DNA of 64,000 bases, from the NCBI GenBank assembly GCA_037577475.1, contig CM075206.1, forward strand, positions 7,535,459-7,599,458, written 5' to 3'. A program made the position numbers and the translations under genes. Source of the DNA: Chaunax sp. Z400 (lineage: Eukaryota; Chordata; Actinopteri; Lophiiformes; Chaunacidae). The number at the start of each line of letters is the position of its first letter. Positions within the stretch are counted from its first letter, which is position 1. Of this stretch, positions 14,811 to 28,344 are shown in pieces. The notes below the pieces were generated by a model that was given only the letters and a program-made list of their open reading frames with translations, was not told where the DNA came from and searched no databases.

Positions 14811-17800
14811 CACCTTGGATAGTGAAAAGTGGTTTGATGCTCCCGCAATATTTTTGGGCTATGGGTGCTTTCAATACCAGCATATGTCTTTCTTTCCTGT
14901 GCCCTTTGTTATCACAGCAAGCCCCAACACACAACTTGGTACTGGGGAAAAATAAAAGCAACACTCAAAAAGTTTGTTTTTGAAGAACCTTGCATTAGGT
15001 TTTGACTCATTCTCTTATGTAGGTGTTCGCCGTGAGTCGTACCTCGACAGAATAGCTTGTTTATTTGACAGGAATACAGTGCAATACAATAAGAAAGATG
15101 GATTAGATTCAGCCCTGCATGTGGCACTCCTCAGCACAGTGTGAGGAGTGCCACATGCAGGAAATGTCTATGAAAAATGAACTCCAGGTGGGAATAAATA
15201 AGAAGAAAATGTGTTCTACTATAAGGAGAATATATTCTACTGTGGTCAAAGCTGGCATATAGTTAAATGAAAAATACTAAAACTTAAATAAAAAAATGAA
15301 ATATTCTTGAGTTGAACTTACTAAGTAATTTCCTTATAAGCTTGTAAGTTTGAATTCAACTCAATAGCAGCTGTTTATCACAGCAGAGACAGCATAAGAG
15401 GATATCCTACTGCTGTCAACATAAATACATTTTATGAGCCCTTCCTCAGACACTATTCAAAATAATGCTTTCAGCTGGTTTACACAAGTAAAGACCTTCA
15501 CTTTGCAACTTTGTTGTCACTTCACACAAGTGTCTGACCACACCGACCAGATTTCCTTCTACTGAATGCCGTATCTGTAAGACTTTCACCTCCCAGCTCA
15601 ATGTTTTACCTCCTACAGCCCGAGCGCTCATATTTCCTTTAACCTAGAATGCCACTCTCGTTAAAGGAGGTCAGGTTTATTGCACATGATGGTATGGTAT
15701 TTATGGCTTTTAGGGATAAGGAACGGCAATTTAAGCAACTGCCCTCTAGCCCTGGAGGTGCACATACTGTTCTCTGTAAAAAAAAATCACCTTTATAAAA
15801 AATATGGACTTGCCATCAAAATAAATAATCTCGTGCTGATGCATTGTAATATTGTTTTATAGAAGCCTCTGGGGATAACATCCAGGGCTTTGAGTGAAAT
15901 GCTGCACTGTGTACCCAGGGATAGTAGTCTTGCGAATAACAATTTTCTGCTTCGGGAAAATTCGCTGACAGTCTATTTTCTTTGAACAAAAACTGTGTAA
16001 ACTGAGTTAGATGGATGTTTTTGTTTCAAGGGCAACTTCAGTCCAAAAATACAGGATATGTACAAAATAAACAGTAGTGTAAGTTGTCTAGCTGGCAGAA
16101 CTGTGCAGACTGGCTTATTGACCAGTCCTTAAATTGAGGGAGTATATATTGATTTTTAAGCATTATTTGAACTAATAACAACTCCAGCTTTTATATTTGC
16201 TGGTGTATAACATCTCCTCATGCTTTCATGCTTTTCCAGATGCACAGTGAGATGGTGCACGTCAGTCGCGATGGCCCTCACCCTCTGAGGCAGCACCCCA
16301 TGGGTCCCCCACTGCACCACCCAATACAAGGCGCACTACCCCCAACTCCCCACTCCATGCCCCCATCCCCCTCCAGAATCCCATTTGGCCCCCGGCCGGG
16401 CTCTATACCTGGCAGTGCCACTATCCCAAGGGAACGAGTGTCTACCAACCCTCCCGCCCGCTCTAACTCACCCTGTCCCAGCGCCATCCTGGAGAGACGG
16501 GATGTCAAGCCAGATGAGGACATGGGTGGTAAAAGCCACAGTCTGGCCCGAGGAAATGAGGGGTTGTATGCAGACCCATTCTTGCTTCAAGAGGGAAGAA
16601 TGAGCATGGCTACTGCCCATGGACCACACCCAAGCCCTGGTCTTGATGGTCCAGAACATGGTATGGGATTTCACCGTGCCTCTATACGCTCCACAGGCTC
16701 TTACAGCGGGCCCAGCCCCACAGACACTATAGATCACCCCTCTCTGTACAGGCAGAAGTCCAGAAATAGCCAGCTGCCTACTCTAGGCTCCAAGACTCCT
16801 CCCCCATCCCCTCACAGGATGGCTGAGGTACGGTTGATTGACATCCATGGAGTGCCACCTCATGGTGTTCCCATGGAGAGGAGCTCACCTGTTCGCCAGT
16901 CCTTCAGGAAGGAGGAAGTGACAGGGACCAAGCCCCGGAATAACATGGGATCACCCGTTGTTGCAGACCTCCAGGGTCACCTCCAGGGGCCTATCCCACC
17001 TGCCAATGACCATCAGACACGGTAAGAACCAGGGGACCGGATCTTACACACTATGGGCTGGAAAGATGATTAAAATTAAGATTAAGACATTGCATGGAAG
17101 CATGGACTAACTCTGCATCCCAGTTTCACCCTAACCATGAGCTGCTGGTTCAATCCCTGGCTCTGACTCTGTTTCATCATCCATGACTGAAGGCAAAACA
17201 TCTAACCCAGAACGTATTCACATAATTATGCATTAGTTTGGTTTGTGTATACAGCCAACTACTTATCTGACCATTGTTTCCATAGTCTCTATTCAAACTC
17301 AGGAGCTTACAGTGTTGATTATTGTAGAAACAGGATAGTAGCTGGGGATCCCATCAAGCCACCGTATATTTTTCTCTTACTCTGACGATTGTTCTAACAA
17401 CAGCCCCTCTGGAGAGTCTATTCAGTTCAGATAATCCTGGGCTAGGTTTGTCTGCTTTCACTGAGAGCGCATAAACATGATGCTTGCCACTTTGCCAGGC
17501 AAATGTGGGAGGTTACAGAGGCCACATGCATGTCTAGGAAAACCAAAGAAAATATTGACCAGGTTGGGTAAGTTTTTTAAAATGGTGCAATCGGTCGATC
17601 AGATCAGGTTGGAACAACTGGGCAGCCTAACCCCCGGCATTAGATAGACCCTGGCAATCTGTGGAAACAGTGTAGGAATTTGAATGGGAAAGTCTTGCAC
17701 TTCACTTTCAAAATAAACACATTCCCAACCCTCACTGCTCTGTAGCATCACAGAAATGAGTCATGTGAATGTTGCTCTGTGACACTGACGTTAGGCAATT

Positions 17801-20800
17801 TTCTGTTTACACAGACCATGTGTCTTTTGTCTAGAGCACACTCCCATGTCTTCAGCTGGCAACAAATGCTTCTTCGATATAAATGACATCTGAATTCAGA
17901 AGCGATTCTCTTTTCCAACCTCTAGGCTTAACAAACAATCTCAGTGAAAGGTCTCTCATTCACCCCTCTGGTGTTGGCTTTCTTAAGGCAGTGTAATTTT
18001 CCAATTGTCCTTTCATTCTCTTCTGAGAGCTCTCCACTTGCGATACTAAAAAAAAGCACAAAAAAAACAATATGACTTGAACAGCCTCTGTCCTCATCTT
18101 AGGGTTTGAATTCTTCCTGAGTCGTTCATCTTGTTTACTCCATTTGGATTCAAGTTTTCTCTCTGTGAAAAGGGCTGAGTCAAGTGCTGTTGCACTGTTG
18201 TTATTCAAAAACAATTTAATCAGGATGTAATGTGAAAAAATATCCATTGTGTAATACCATAAAATGACAAAAGATTGACTGTCGGGTAATTAAAACATTC
18301 TATTACTCTGTTACAGCCCTCTAGTTTTTATTCTTTTCTCGAGTGGCAGCGGTAATATCCAATAGGCCCCGGTTTTGAAAGTAGAATTTTCTAATGTTTC
18401 TGCAGAGAGCGAATGAAGGCAATGGAGCACCAGATTGCCAGCTTGACTGGTCTTGTTCAGCATGCACTTTTAAAGGGGTCAAACGCTAGTGGCAACAAGG
18501 AGCCTCTGAGGTAAGCAATCACACTACAGAGTGAGGCATCAGGGGAAATGGAGTTTCAAATGAAAAGCCAGGCTATCCAGCCAGCGTGGGGAAAGTATGA
18601 TTGCCATAACAAACACTCAGGTTAAACTGCATCTGGTGAAGAAGTTTGACTGTGAATCTGATATTGCAGTCATTTGCTCTCTAGTTAGATGGTCACTATA
18701 TATGGTTTATCTGGCTGTATTGCATATTCTTTGAATGTCTGTGAATGCATTGGATTTGTATGTGTCTGTTACATGCTGTACACTTATGAAGCTTGTTAAC
18801 ATTATTAACATCATTTTAACCTCTGGTTTGTCAGTGTATCCCATCATACTATGTTGTAATTTGTTTGTTCTTACTAATGCTAACTTATCATTCTAAAATA
18901 TCCCAAAATATGTTTTTTTCACGATGAAAAATTCTTCTTTGGCTGCAGTGAGAGACCACCAAAGACCTCATCTCCAGCCCACAGCACACATAGTTCAGGT
19001 TAGTCATTCCTTTTCATGTCACGACTTCCTTTTTCTCTAATTAAGAGTTTTCATGTCATCATGTCTTGTGCAGACAAGCCCACACCCGAGCGTCAGTCGA
19101 CAGTCTGCAATGAGCAGGCTGTTGACTGAGGGAGAGAAACCAAATTCAGGCTTCTTTGTTTGTCAGTGGTTCATATTTCTGTACAGTCCTTCCCCCCCCC
19201 GTACACCCAGTTTGATACAAGAAAGGGACGAGGGCTAGGTGAGCTGACACAAGCTCCTCAAAGCACGATCTTAAAACAAGATGCCATTACTCCGCAAACC
19301 TGCCAAGATGACTCAGCGATTCAGTCTCGGCTGTGCAGGGATATGTGGTCAGATCTAAGTTTGATAAAAAAGAACCGCAAACCTCACCAGTGGCAGAAAA
19401 AACAAACAAAACAGCAATACTATTCATGTGTCTTGCAGGCTAATCTCATGTCACGTGGGACGTTTCATATGCGCCTTCCAAACGGATCTACTTGTCATGT
19501 TGTGCTTGAGCGAATCTACGAAACGTCAGAAAAGTTGCCTTGCGGACTTTGATCTCGCCAAATTGAGTCTAGATCAAACGTGATAGATCAGCGGCATGCT
19601 CTCCCCCCCCCCCCTCCCTCAAATGCATCTTCATTGTCACCACACAGCCTTGCACTTATTTTGATGGACATTGTGTCCCTAAGGCCAAAAGTGCAACCAG
19701 CAGTACACACTGCAAACCTTCTGTACTTCAGGTCGAGGCAGTTGTCAGGTGGATTGCAAAGAAGAGAGTTTTGGGATTATGAAGACAAAAGCTTGTTCTT
19801 TTTCTGCCTCAGCAGAGGGCGAGTCTCTGCGTCAGTGGGGCTTAGACTGCACTCTGAACATTCACTGACCTTTGTGTAACTCACTGCCAGGGACACTACT
19901 TTCTTAAACAAGGTTGAAGGATGGTTCTCCCAAACTGCAAAACAAATGTTTTATCGCTTACGTCAAGAGGTAACCAACAAAGCTCATAGTCTTGGGTTTA
20001 TTTGGCCTCGTTTTGAGAGATATTCATCTCTCAAAACCAGTCCAACGGAGGTGAACAAAATTTAATTTGAAAACTGAAATTGAAAAAAGTCAACAGGAAC
20101 ACGACACTTTACAGACTGTGTATTTTGGTTTCAGCCAAAAAACAGAAAACTGATCTCTTTTGATGACAATGAATGAACTAAATTCTCCAGTGGATGATGT
20201 CTATTCTTTAGAAGTTTGATGGAAATCAGCAAAGGTTATTTAAGTCATGCTGGAGTTCTTTAGAGGATCAAATTAAATTATTGAGGTTATTGGCCATTTA
20301 GTTCTTACCATGACCACAAATATTAGCTCTCAAGGCTTCCGTGTTAACAAAATCCTCTCCATCTCTAGCCACGACTTAAATGGAGAAATATACAGACATG
20401 TCAGAGGTGCAGTCAATATGAGTGCCGTCATATCTGTGTTTACTGTGCGGGGAAAAAGACTGTGTGCTGCCAGACATAATGCGTTCGCACACATGTTTTA
20501 ATATGTGCGTGTATATGCAAATAAACCTGTTTTGTATGTCGTTACCTGTTTGTATAATAATATTCCGGTATTAGTTTTCACACAGCTAGCTATGAAACTT
20601 GATTGTTTTCCGCTGATACAGGTGGTTCTCCAGTCTTGGGTCCCAAAAGCAATGTAGCCCCAACAGACAAGGGCTCAGTTCCTCTTAAAGTCAACCTCCT
20701 GCAGTTCAGGAAGAATGTTTCTGACCTCAGGATACAGCTCCATCAGATGAGACAGCTGCAGGCAAGGCCTCTCTCTCCTTTTAATCATTTTCATGTGTTA

Positions 20801-23800
20801 GTATCTGTTACATACAGCTTTGTATATTGGTCTTCTGTTCTTTCATTTCCACCATGTGCATCCCCTCAGCTCCAGAACCAGGAGGCATTACGAGTCCATC
20901 TGAAGCGGGCAGAGCAGGAGATCAGTGTTAAACTCACAGAGGCCATGCGGGGTCTGGAGGATCCCGTGCAGAAACAGAGAGCTTTGGTAGAAGAGGACAG
21001 GCACAAGTACTTGGGTCTGGAGGAGCGCGTCCTCACGCAACTCAGGTAAGGGGGCGTTTAGGGTTACCCTTTTACTGTACGTCCCAGACGTAACGTGATA
21101 TGGTCCGTCCACATCTCCTCAAAAACCACTAGACGGAATTCAGTGAGATTCCGAATATGATTTGTTGGGGCCCTAAAGGTATGCTTCTCATAACTGGTTT
21201 CTTCAATTTGAATATTTTTACATTTTTAACCTCATTTGATCTTAGGTTCACATTCATCTCTAGAACATGTGGTCTATCCACATCAGCACAGTTTTTTTCC
21301 AGCGGTGGGGGCATCTGTCTTTTTGTACTCAAATGTTCTATTTTTGTTGTTGTTTGTTTATAAATGCATTTAAAGCATATTTGGTTGTCTGCATTCAGTA
21401 CTGGATGTTTATAGTCAAAGATTTCAGTTTTAGAGGCGATTTAGCACACACCCATTCAAGGTGCTTCCATTCATAGGAAATCCCCAAAAGGCTTAATTTT
21501 TTTATCAGCTCCCCCATGCTATTCACTCCTAAACTCTTGACAAGCCAACGCCTTCTAAATTACAGCTCACAGGTTTATACAGGCAGTGCCCGCCTCTCAC
21601 AGACAGCAGACTAGAACAATGGACCCGACTGTGTAGTAAATTCTCACTCGCCTCTTCCTGGGAGCAGTCACTGAATCTTTTTATTTGAATGTTTACAGGC
21701 AAGGTTGATCAAAATTGTCTCAATAAACAGAATGATAGCAGCTCATGAAGACATGGGAAACAGAAAAGGCGGAAGTGAGTTGATTCAGCTCACTCTTTGG
21801 TATCAAGCCAGTTGTGACTCAGCAAAACATGGCTGCTGGCACTTTTATAATAAGATGTGCTAATTAGGGCAGTTGGCTTTAAGAGGAGTAGGAGACTGAG
21901 GTGTGAAAACCAAGAAGAGCTTAGTTCTTCATAACCTGCAAGGGCACATTTTGTAACATTTAATGACTCCTTGGCAACAAAAAAAGGCTCAACACTTTAT
22001 ATTCAATTATGTTTATGGTAATCTAAGGGTTTGAATACTTGAAAAACAAGGAAATAAATTAGAGCCAGGAGTTTTAAATAGGATGGCACGCAAATGTTGC
22101 TTTAACTTCCGGATGATAACAGCAATTTACAGTACATGAAAAAGAATATGAATGCCTTTAATACTCTCACACACAGAGATTTTATGTTTTTGTCTGAGAG
22201 ATGCTTGATAAAAATTGAACATCAGTGTCTTTTGTCCTCGTCTGACATTTCCTATCATCATTCCTCTGGCATTTAACACACCATCTCCTTATTCCCTTAC
22301 CCGCTCTTTTTAGGGAAGCTCTATAAAAGTGTGTTTCTCAAGGGTACCTGGCCACCCTCTCTTTCAATCCAACACTGCACACACAATGTTATCATCGCAG
22401 CATTTCCCTGCAGGGTAAAATTCTTCCGAGAGAAATGGGAGGGTTGTGGAGCTCTGTGATGTTTTCTGTGAGGCAGTGCTCGCTTAGAAATAAGCCTTCA
22501 CGGAGCGCAGATAGCGCAGTGGTAGAGAGCTGCATAGTAAGAATTTTGACTGTCACTGTTAATTCCTGTACATATTTTGAAAGTGGCATATTTTTTCCTT
22601 TTTTATGGATCGTGTTCCAAAGTCTGATTTCACCTTTGCCCATGTATGATTTTTAAGATAAATGATTGTGTTCTGCCCCCTGGTGTTTACAGAGAGTATA
22701 TTACATGTAAATAGTGATTTTAGTGTTTTTAGTTTTTAGTGTCTGTCTCTTAATGAAATAATGCGCATAAGAGAAAGAATAGTCCCTAAAACATTTCCTC
22801 ATGAGTCTTCATTCTCCTCCTGTCTTTAAACATTTTGCACATACTTTATATGTGTCAATGTCAATGTTGTCAGTACAGGATGTATTAACCAATCCTCTCT
22901 CTCATCTCAAAGCTCTTTGTCCTCTCCGTTGTGCCTGTTTTTGTGTGTGTCTGCAGTGAGCTGGAGCAGTATGTAGTTTCTCTGCAGAAAGACTCGGCAG
23001 CGACACACAGAGTCGTGACCCTGAAGGACGTGGAGGAGGGAGCGGTGACTCTGAGGAAGGTGGGCGAATCTCTGGCAGGGCTCAAAGGTAAGACAGAAAA
23101 TACGTAGTTATTTTTCTGTGTAACCCTCTGATCCATCCTGCTTTACTTAATAAGTTAGAGATCAGATTTACAGATAAATAATATCACCATTATAAAAATT
23201 TGATGTCTATAATAAATGTTATTTATCAGATGTGATGGATGTTCCTTCTGTTACAGGCCTACAGACCACACAACATAAATCTTTAGAATCTCAGAGGCTA
23301 TGTCATTATTTAATTGCTCAATAATGATTTGTGATTAACTTTTCTTCAAAGTTAATAATGTTTATTAGTTATTGTGGTTTGCGGTACTTTAATGAGATGG
23401 TAATCGTGTAAACTAAACGTTCTTCTCAGAAATAACAATATTTGCAGCTATAAAATAAAACCTCTGGAATCAGACTTAAAAAATGAGATTGTTCAATAAT
23501 ATTCCTAAACAAAAGCTGTACATATTCCTCTGTGTGTTTCCTCAGGAGAGTTCCCAGCCCTGCAAACCAGAATGCGGTCTGTGCTCAGGGTGGAAGTGGA
23601 AGCGGTCAAGTTTTTGAAGGAGGAGCCTCATAAACTGGACAGCATGTTGAAAAGGGTCAAGAACCTGACTGACACACTCAGCAGTCTGAGAAGGTAGAGA
23701 AAAAGAAGTCACTCGGTGAACGTAAAGAAGTGATCACGTGAAGAGCTGAGAGTGAGACAGGGAATTGGAGATGAAAACAAAAAGCACCCTGCAGAGCTTC

Positions 23801-26800
23801 ACAAAAGGGTTAGGATGTGGGAGATTGTGTTATTTGATTATAGTGGTGAGCCTTCATCCAATCACGTTATTCCGTGTCGACAGAGGAGTGCGGTGTCCAT
23901 CGCCCTCATTGAACTGATCACTGAATTAATTTGGTGCACACTGCAGAGCCTGATTTCCATTTTAAAATGTCACCGATACCAAATTCGCTCCCCAACGTTC
24001 TCTCACCGCCCCTCCATGACTCTCATGCTGCTAAACCATAAGACATCATAGCTTTTGTTTGCATTTTAAGCCTCATGTCAGAATTAATAAACGTTATTTG
24101 TCCACTTTCACATGGTTTGATGTATTTTCAGTCTGAATGAGAAATAAAAGACTGATTACAATGATTATTATTTCCACTAAATCTGGTTGTAAAAAGACAT
24201 TTCTATCAGTCTTGGTTGGTTTTTCCATGTCATGTATAGGTGAATGACCTAAAGTACGTTTTTGAATAAGCAAAACATTTGAAGGTCCCTATTTTATCTG
24301 TGTTTTCAATGTGTTTTATATCACATGTTTCCCTCCTCCTTGCAGATGTGCAACTGAGGGCCATCAGAAGGGACCTGATCCTTCTGCTAATGTCACAATG
24401 GTCAACAGTCCTTCAGCAGCAGCAGCAGACACCCCTGCAGAATCTTCCCAAGCATCAGTCCAGCCCAGTTCCACATCAGCCCCGCTGGAGCCCCAGAGCT
24501 CCACCGTCAGATCTGAGGTAATGCCTTCCTCTCCGGTGGTCATCCATCATGTCCAGAGCTCCCCGGTCTACATGCAGCAGTCCCAGCAGTCTGCAGCCTT
24601 GACAGCACAGCCGAGTCCACCGCTCACTCCCAGCCCCTCTCACACCCCTAGTCCCAACCCAGGCAAGAGTCAAGGGCGGGATTCTCCCAACGGGGCAGCC
24701 TTGGATCCACCAAGTCATAAGAAAACACAGGGGAATACAGCAAATAATGGAAACGGCACTGCCAACCAGGTTCTTGTCATAGAGGAGCTCCAGAGCAGTC
24801 AGGACAAGAGCAAAAACAGAGCTCTGTCTATTGAGGTATGTGTAATGACCTTCCAGACCTTCATGTATTTTTTATCAAGCACAGTAAGGTTGTGGTCATA
24901 TTCACTGGTTCTAATTAGCATTCCTCTAAATGTCAACTCTGACGTCTGTGGTAATATTTGTTGTTCCAGTTTGTTTCAGTAGCTATCTCTCTCTTACACT
25001 GTAGGCAGCCGAGAAGGAATGGGAAGAGAGGAGGCAAAACATGGGGCATTATGATGGAAAAGAGTTTGAGAAGATCCTCCAGGAGGCTCAGGCCAACATG
25101 ATGAAGGGCATTCCCAGTCTAGATGTTGATGAGAACCCAGGACTTCCCCCTGCTGCCACTGGAGAACAATCAGACATCCACAACCCAGTGGAATCACAAT
25201 CAGGTACAAATCTAACACAAATACATTTTACATTTTATTGTCACATGAAAGCCTACATAACTTCATCTCTATTATTTTGATGACAGAAGAGCCCCAGTCT
25301 GAGCCTCACTCCGACAAAGCACCCAAAAAGGTGCCTGAGAAACTCTCAAAGCCTGTGATGGAGAAACCAGCCAAACCTGCACTGGAGAGACCCTCGAAGA
25401 CTGCCACCAAGCCAGCATCCCCTGACAGTACCAAGCAGGGGTCAGAAAAGTTCAACAAGTCCCCACCACCGCCTCCTCCAAGGAAGACCTTTCCCAGCTC
25501 GAGCTCAGGCATGACCACCACGCGCTCCGGCGAGGTGATCTACATCAGGAAGGAGTCTGTAACGACTCAGGTCAGTCTGCAGCTTTTGATCTCAAGACTG
25601 AGACTCAAGAAAGAAAAGGGGAAAGAAATACAACTCTATCACAAGAGGGGGGATTTTTCATGTTATCATATGACAGTGTCATATGCAATAACATATTGGG
25701 AAATTTTTGAATTTTGCTTTTTTGATGAGAAGGTCCGTACCGCTCTGGTGTTTGTGCACTAGAGCAAAAGCCAAGAAGCAATTAGCTTAGCTTAGCTTAG
25801 TATAGAGACAGGAGGAATGCCAGAATGCTAAAACTCACAAATTTAAAAAAAAAATAAGTCGTAGTATTTCACGGAGGTTTAGATATCCTGGTCAACTGAA
25901 TTAATGCTAATTGCTTCCTGGTTCTTTTCCCATACATAACAAACAGGTATATTTCCATCAAATTCCTGTGTCTTTGTTAACTCTGACTCTTAAGAGCACA
26001 ATTTTCTTAACCTTTTAATAATCTTATTGTCTTACTCTAATGACTGAATAATTTCCCTTTGATAAACTCTAAAAGGAAGGTGAAGAGGACGCCCCACCTC
26101 CCGCTCCACAAACCAAGCCCACCAAGGTTCCACCAGAAGCCAAGCTGAAGCCAGCCACCCCTCCCCCTGTCACTGCTTCTGTTACTGGAGAAGAGGAGGA
26201 CGAAGGGGACAAGATCATGGCAGAGCTCCAGGTTAGAAAAGCACTCACACTTACATGTCCACATTCCCTAAAACATGTCAACAAAAATAATCAACATATA
26301 TAACTTTCACTGAATTTGTCTGTATTGCGGGTGAGGGTTGCCCATCATTTCTCCCCTTGGTGGTTGAGTCTTTCAGAAGTGTGGAACGATGAGCACTCTC
26401 CTTTGACTGCTTGATTTTGAATCGAACTCTGCCACACGTGGGATTTTACAGCTGTGGCAAAGCTGACGACAATCAAAGTTTCCCTCTTCAAAATCCCTTT
26501 CCTCCTTTTCCACTTCACTTTTTTCCATTCTTCAGGTTTTCCAGAAGTGTGCAGTTAAGGATGTGGGGGTGAAAAACTTGGTAGAACCCACCACTCGAAT
26601 TGAACCACAAATCAGAGAACTAAGACCAGGGGCCTTATTGCCCCTCAAAGAGAAAAAGGTAAAATATACGTCGCCGTGCAGCCACTCTGCTACCTGCCTG
26701 CCTCTGTCAACTGTCTGATACAGTCGATGGCCATGTCTTAACCCTTCTACAAGTTTTGCACCCTTGCTTTCGCTCAAGAGAAACCTGTAACAGCTGCTTC

Positions 26801-28310
26801 AAAAAGTACTTTTCCTGGCTGCCTCAGTTTCCTTCCCTCCTTTAAATCTGCTGGATTTCACAGCTTGAATATTTCAGGATTAAGTCTGCATACAGTGAAG
26901 GCTCTGAAAAGATGCCCTGTCTTTTGTGCGTCTGGACCAGACAATGATGTATTTTACCACTGATTCAATTATCACCTCCAAATCAATAAAGACCTTGGCA
27001 CTGTATTCTACAGGCAATTAAATTGTCTTGTGTCTTTCTTTTTAATCTCATCTCCTCATAGAAAGTCATCAGAACAAATTTCTTAAAAGAATGAAAATTG
27101 AGCAAAACTGCATAGTTGAACTCACTGTGGCGACACAACTTGTTTTTGCAGACTTGGTTCAGTTGAGGTCAGTCTGACCACTTTGCATGCTACTCTACCA
27201 CATTTAAACTTCACTGGTGGATTTCTTTTCTGTTTTTCTTTGTCTTTGCACAACTTAACTTCAGTTTGCTTTCTCAGCTTTACACCAATATAACCAGCAC
27301 AACCCTGTATTTTTTAAAAATAATACACACATGTCATATGATTTTGCCAGTTAAGGAAATATGTGTTTGAAAAACTCTCTTCTTCACAGCCAAGTTTTTA
27401 AAACCTGTGGTCTTAAATCTACAGTTTAAGCTTTCAGTATTAAACAAATTGGAGGCTCATGAGTAGATGGTATGCTAGTAGTTACTGTAAAGAATAAAAT
27501 ATTGCACATTGGTTAGTGTATAATACTGTATGAACAAAACAGGAAAAGGTAAATACAAAAATTGCTGGAAACCAGAAGAGACACAGTTTCATGAAACACA
27601 AACCAAAATCAAGACTTAATTGCTGTATTATTATTATTAGTGGAAGTGCCGAAAAGAAAGTCTGAACAGACGGGGTTTAGCCATCAATAAGTAGCTGATT
27701 TGTCTGCTGTAAAAAAAAGTTATCTAGTCTTAACTTTTAAAAAGTATTATTTATCCATTTTTCCTGCAATTTGCATGTACAACATATAAATGTGATGTTG
27801 TACATTATGAAATTTGAGTCAATCTGAGCATTCTGTAAATAATTTGCTGTCACCTTGTAGAAGGTTGATGCCCAATTCAGTTTTGACACAGGATGCTGCC
27901 AGCATTCTGTATGTAAATTCACAGTTAATCAACAGCAGCCTGACACACCAGTTGCACAATAATATTATTCCCTCACAAACTGTCCTAGCAGAGCTCAGAG
28001 CCCAGTCGAGAGGATAAAGATCCAGACAAGGATGAAAATGACAATACTACTGTCCGACAGAGCCAGGGGGTATGTAAGACTTTAGTTTCTTAACAATATT
28101 TCCATTTATAGTTATAATATATGTTACAGATATTAAGAGATTTTAAGCAGCTACTTCTTCGTTTCTCAGGTTATATACTATGTGACTGGCCAGATTCCCA
28201 AAGAGCAGCCACCCCCACAAGGAACGGAGGAAACCCCCGAACACCGAGAGCCCGCACAGCCTTCATCACAGGTGTCAAACGTCAATGTTAATGACAATTC
28301 TCCAAGCCAG

Positions 28311-28344
<34 letters not shown>

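Larger units (their letters stand above)
12282..16239 (+). other. kiaa1217: Long kiaa1217 intron
   Basis: This is the interval between the exon ending NGDTR and the exon starting MHSEMVH. I see no exon in it. It holds a (TG)n microsatellite at 14767-14807, a perfect 20-bp inverted repeat at 15114-15161, and an AT-rich motif cluster at 13381-13405 containing a palindromic C/EBP-like site beside an octamer. Confidence 0.6.

Noticed and set aside
22505..22535. tRNA A-box-like sequence (tagcgcagtggtagag)
   Set aside because: It resembles a tRNA D-arm/A box, but no B box (GGTTCGAATCC-like), acceptor stem or anticodon arm follows. At most it is a decayed tRNA-derived SINE head.
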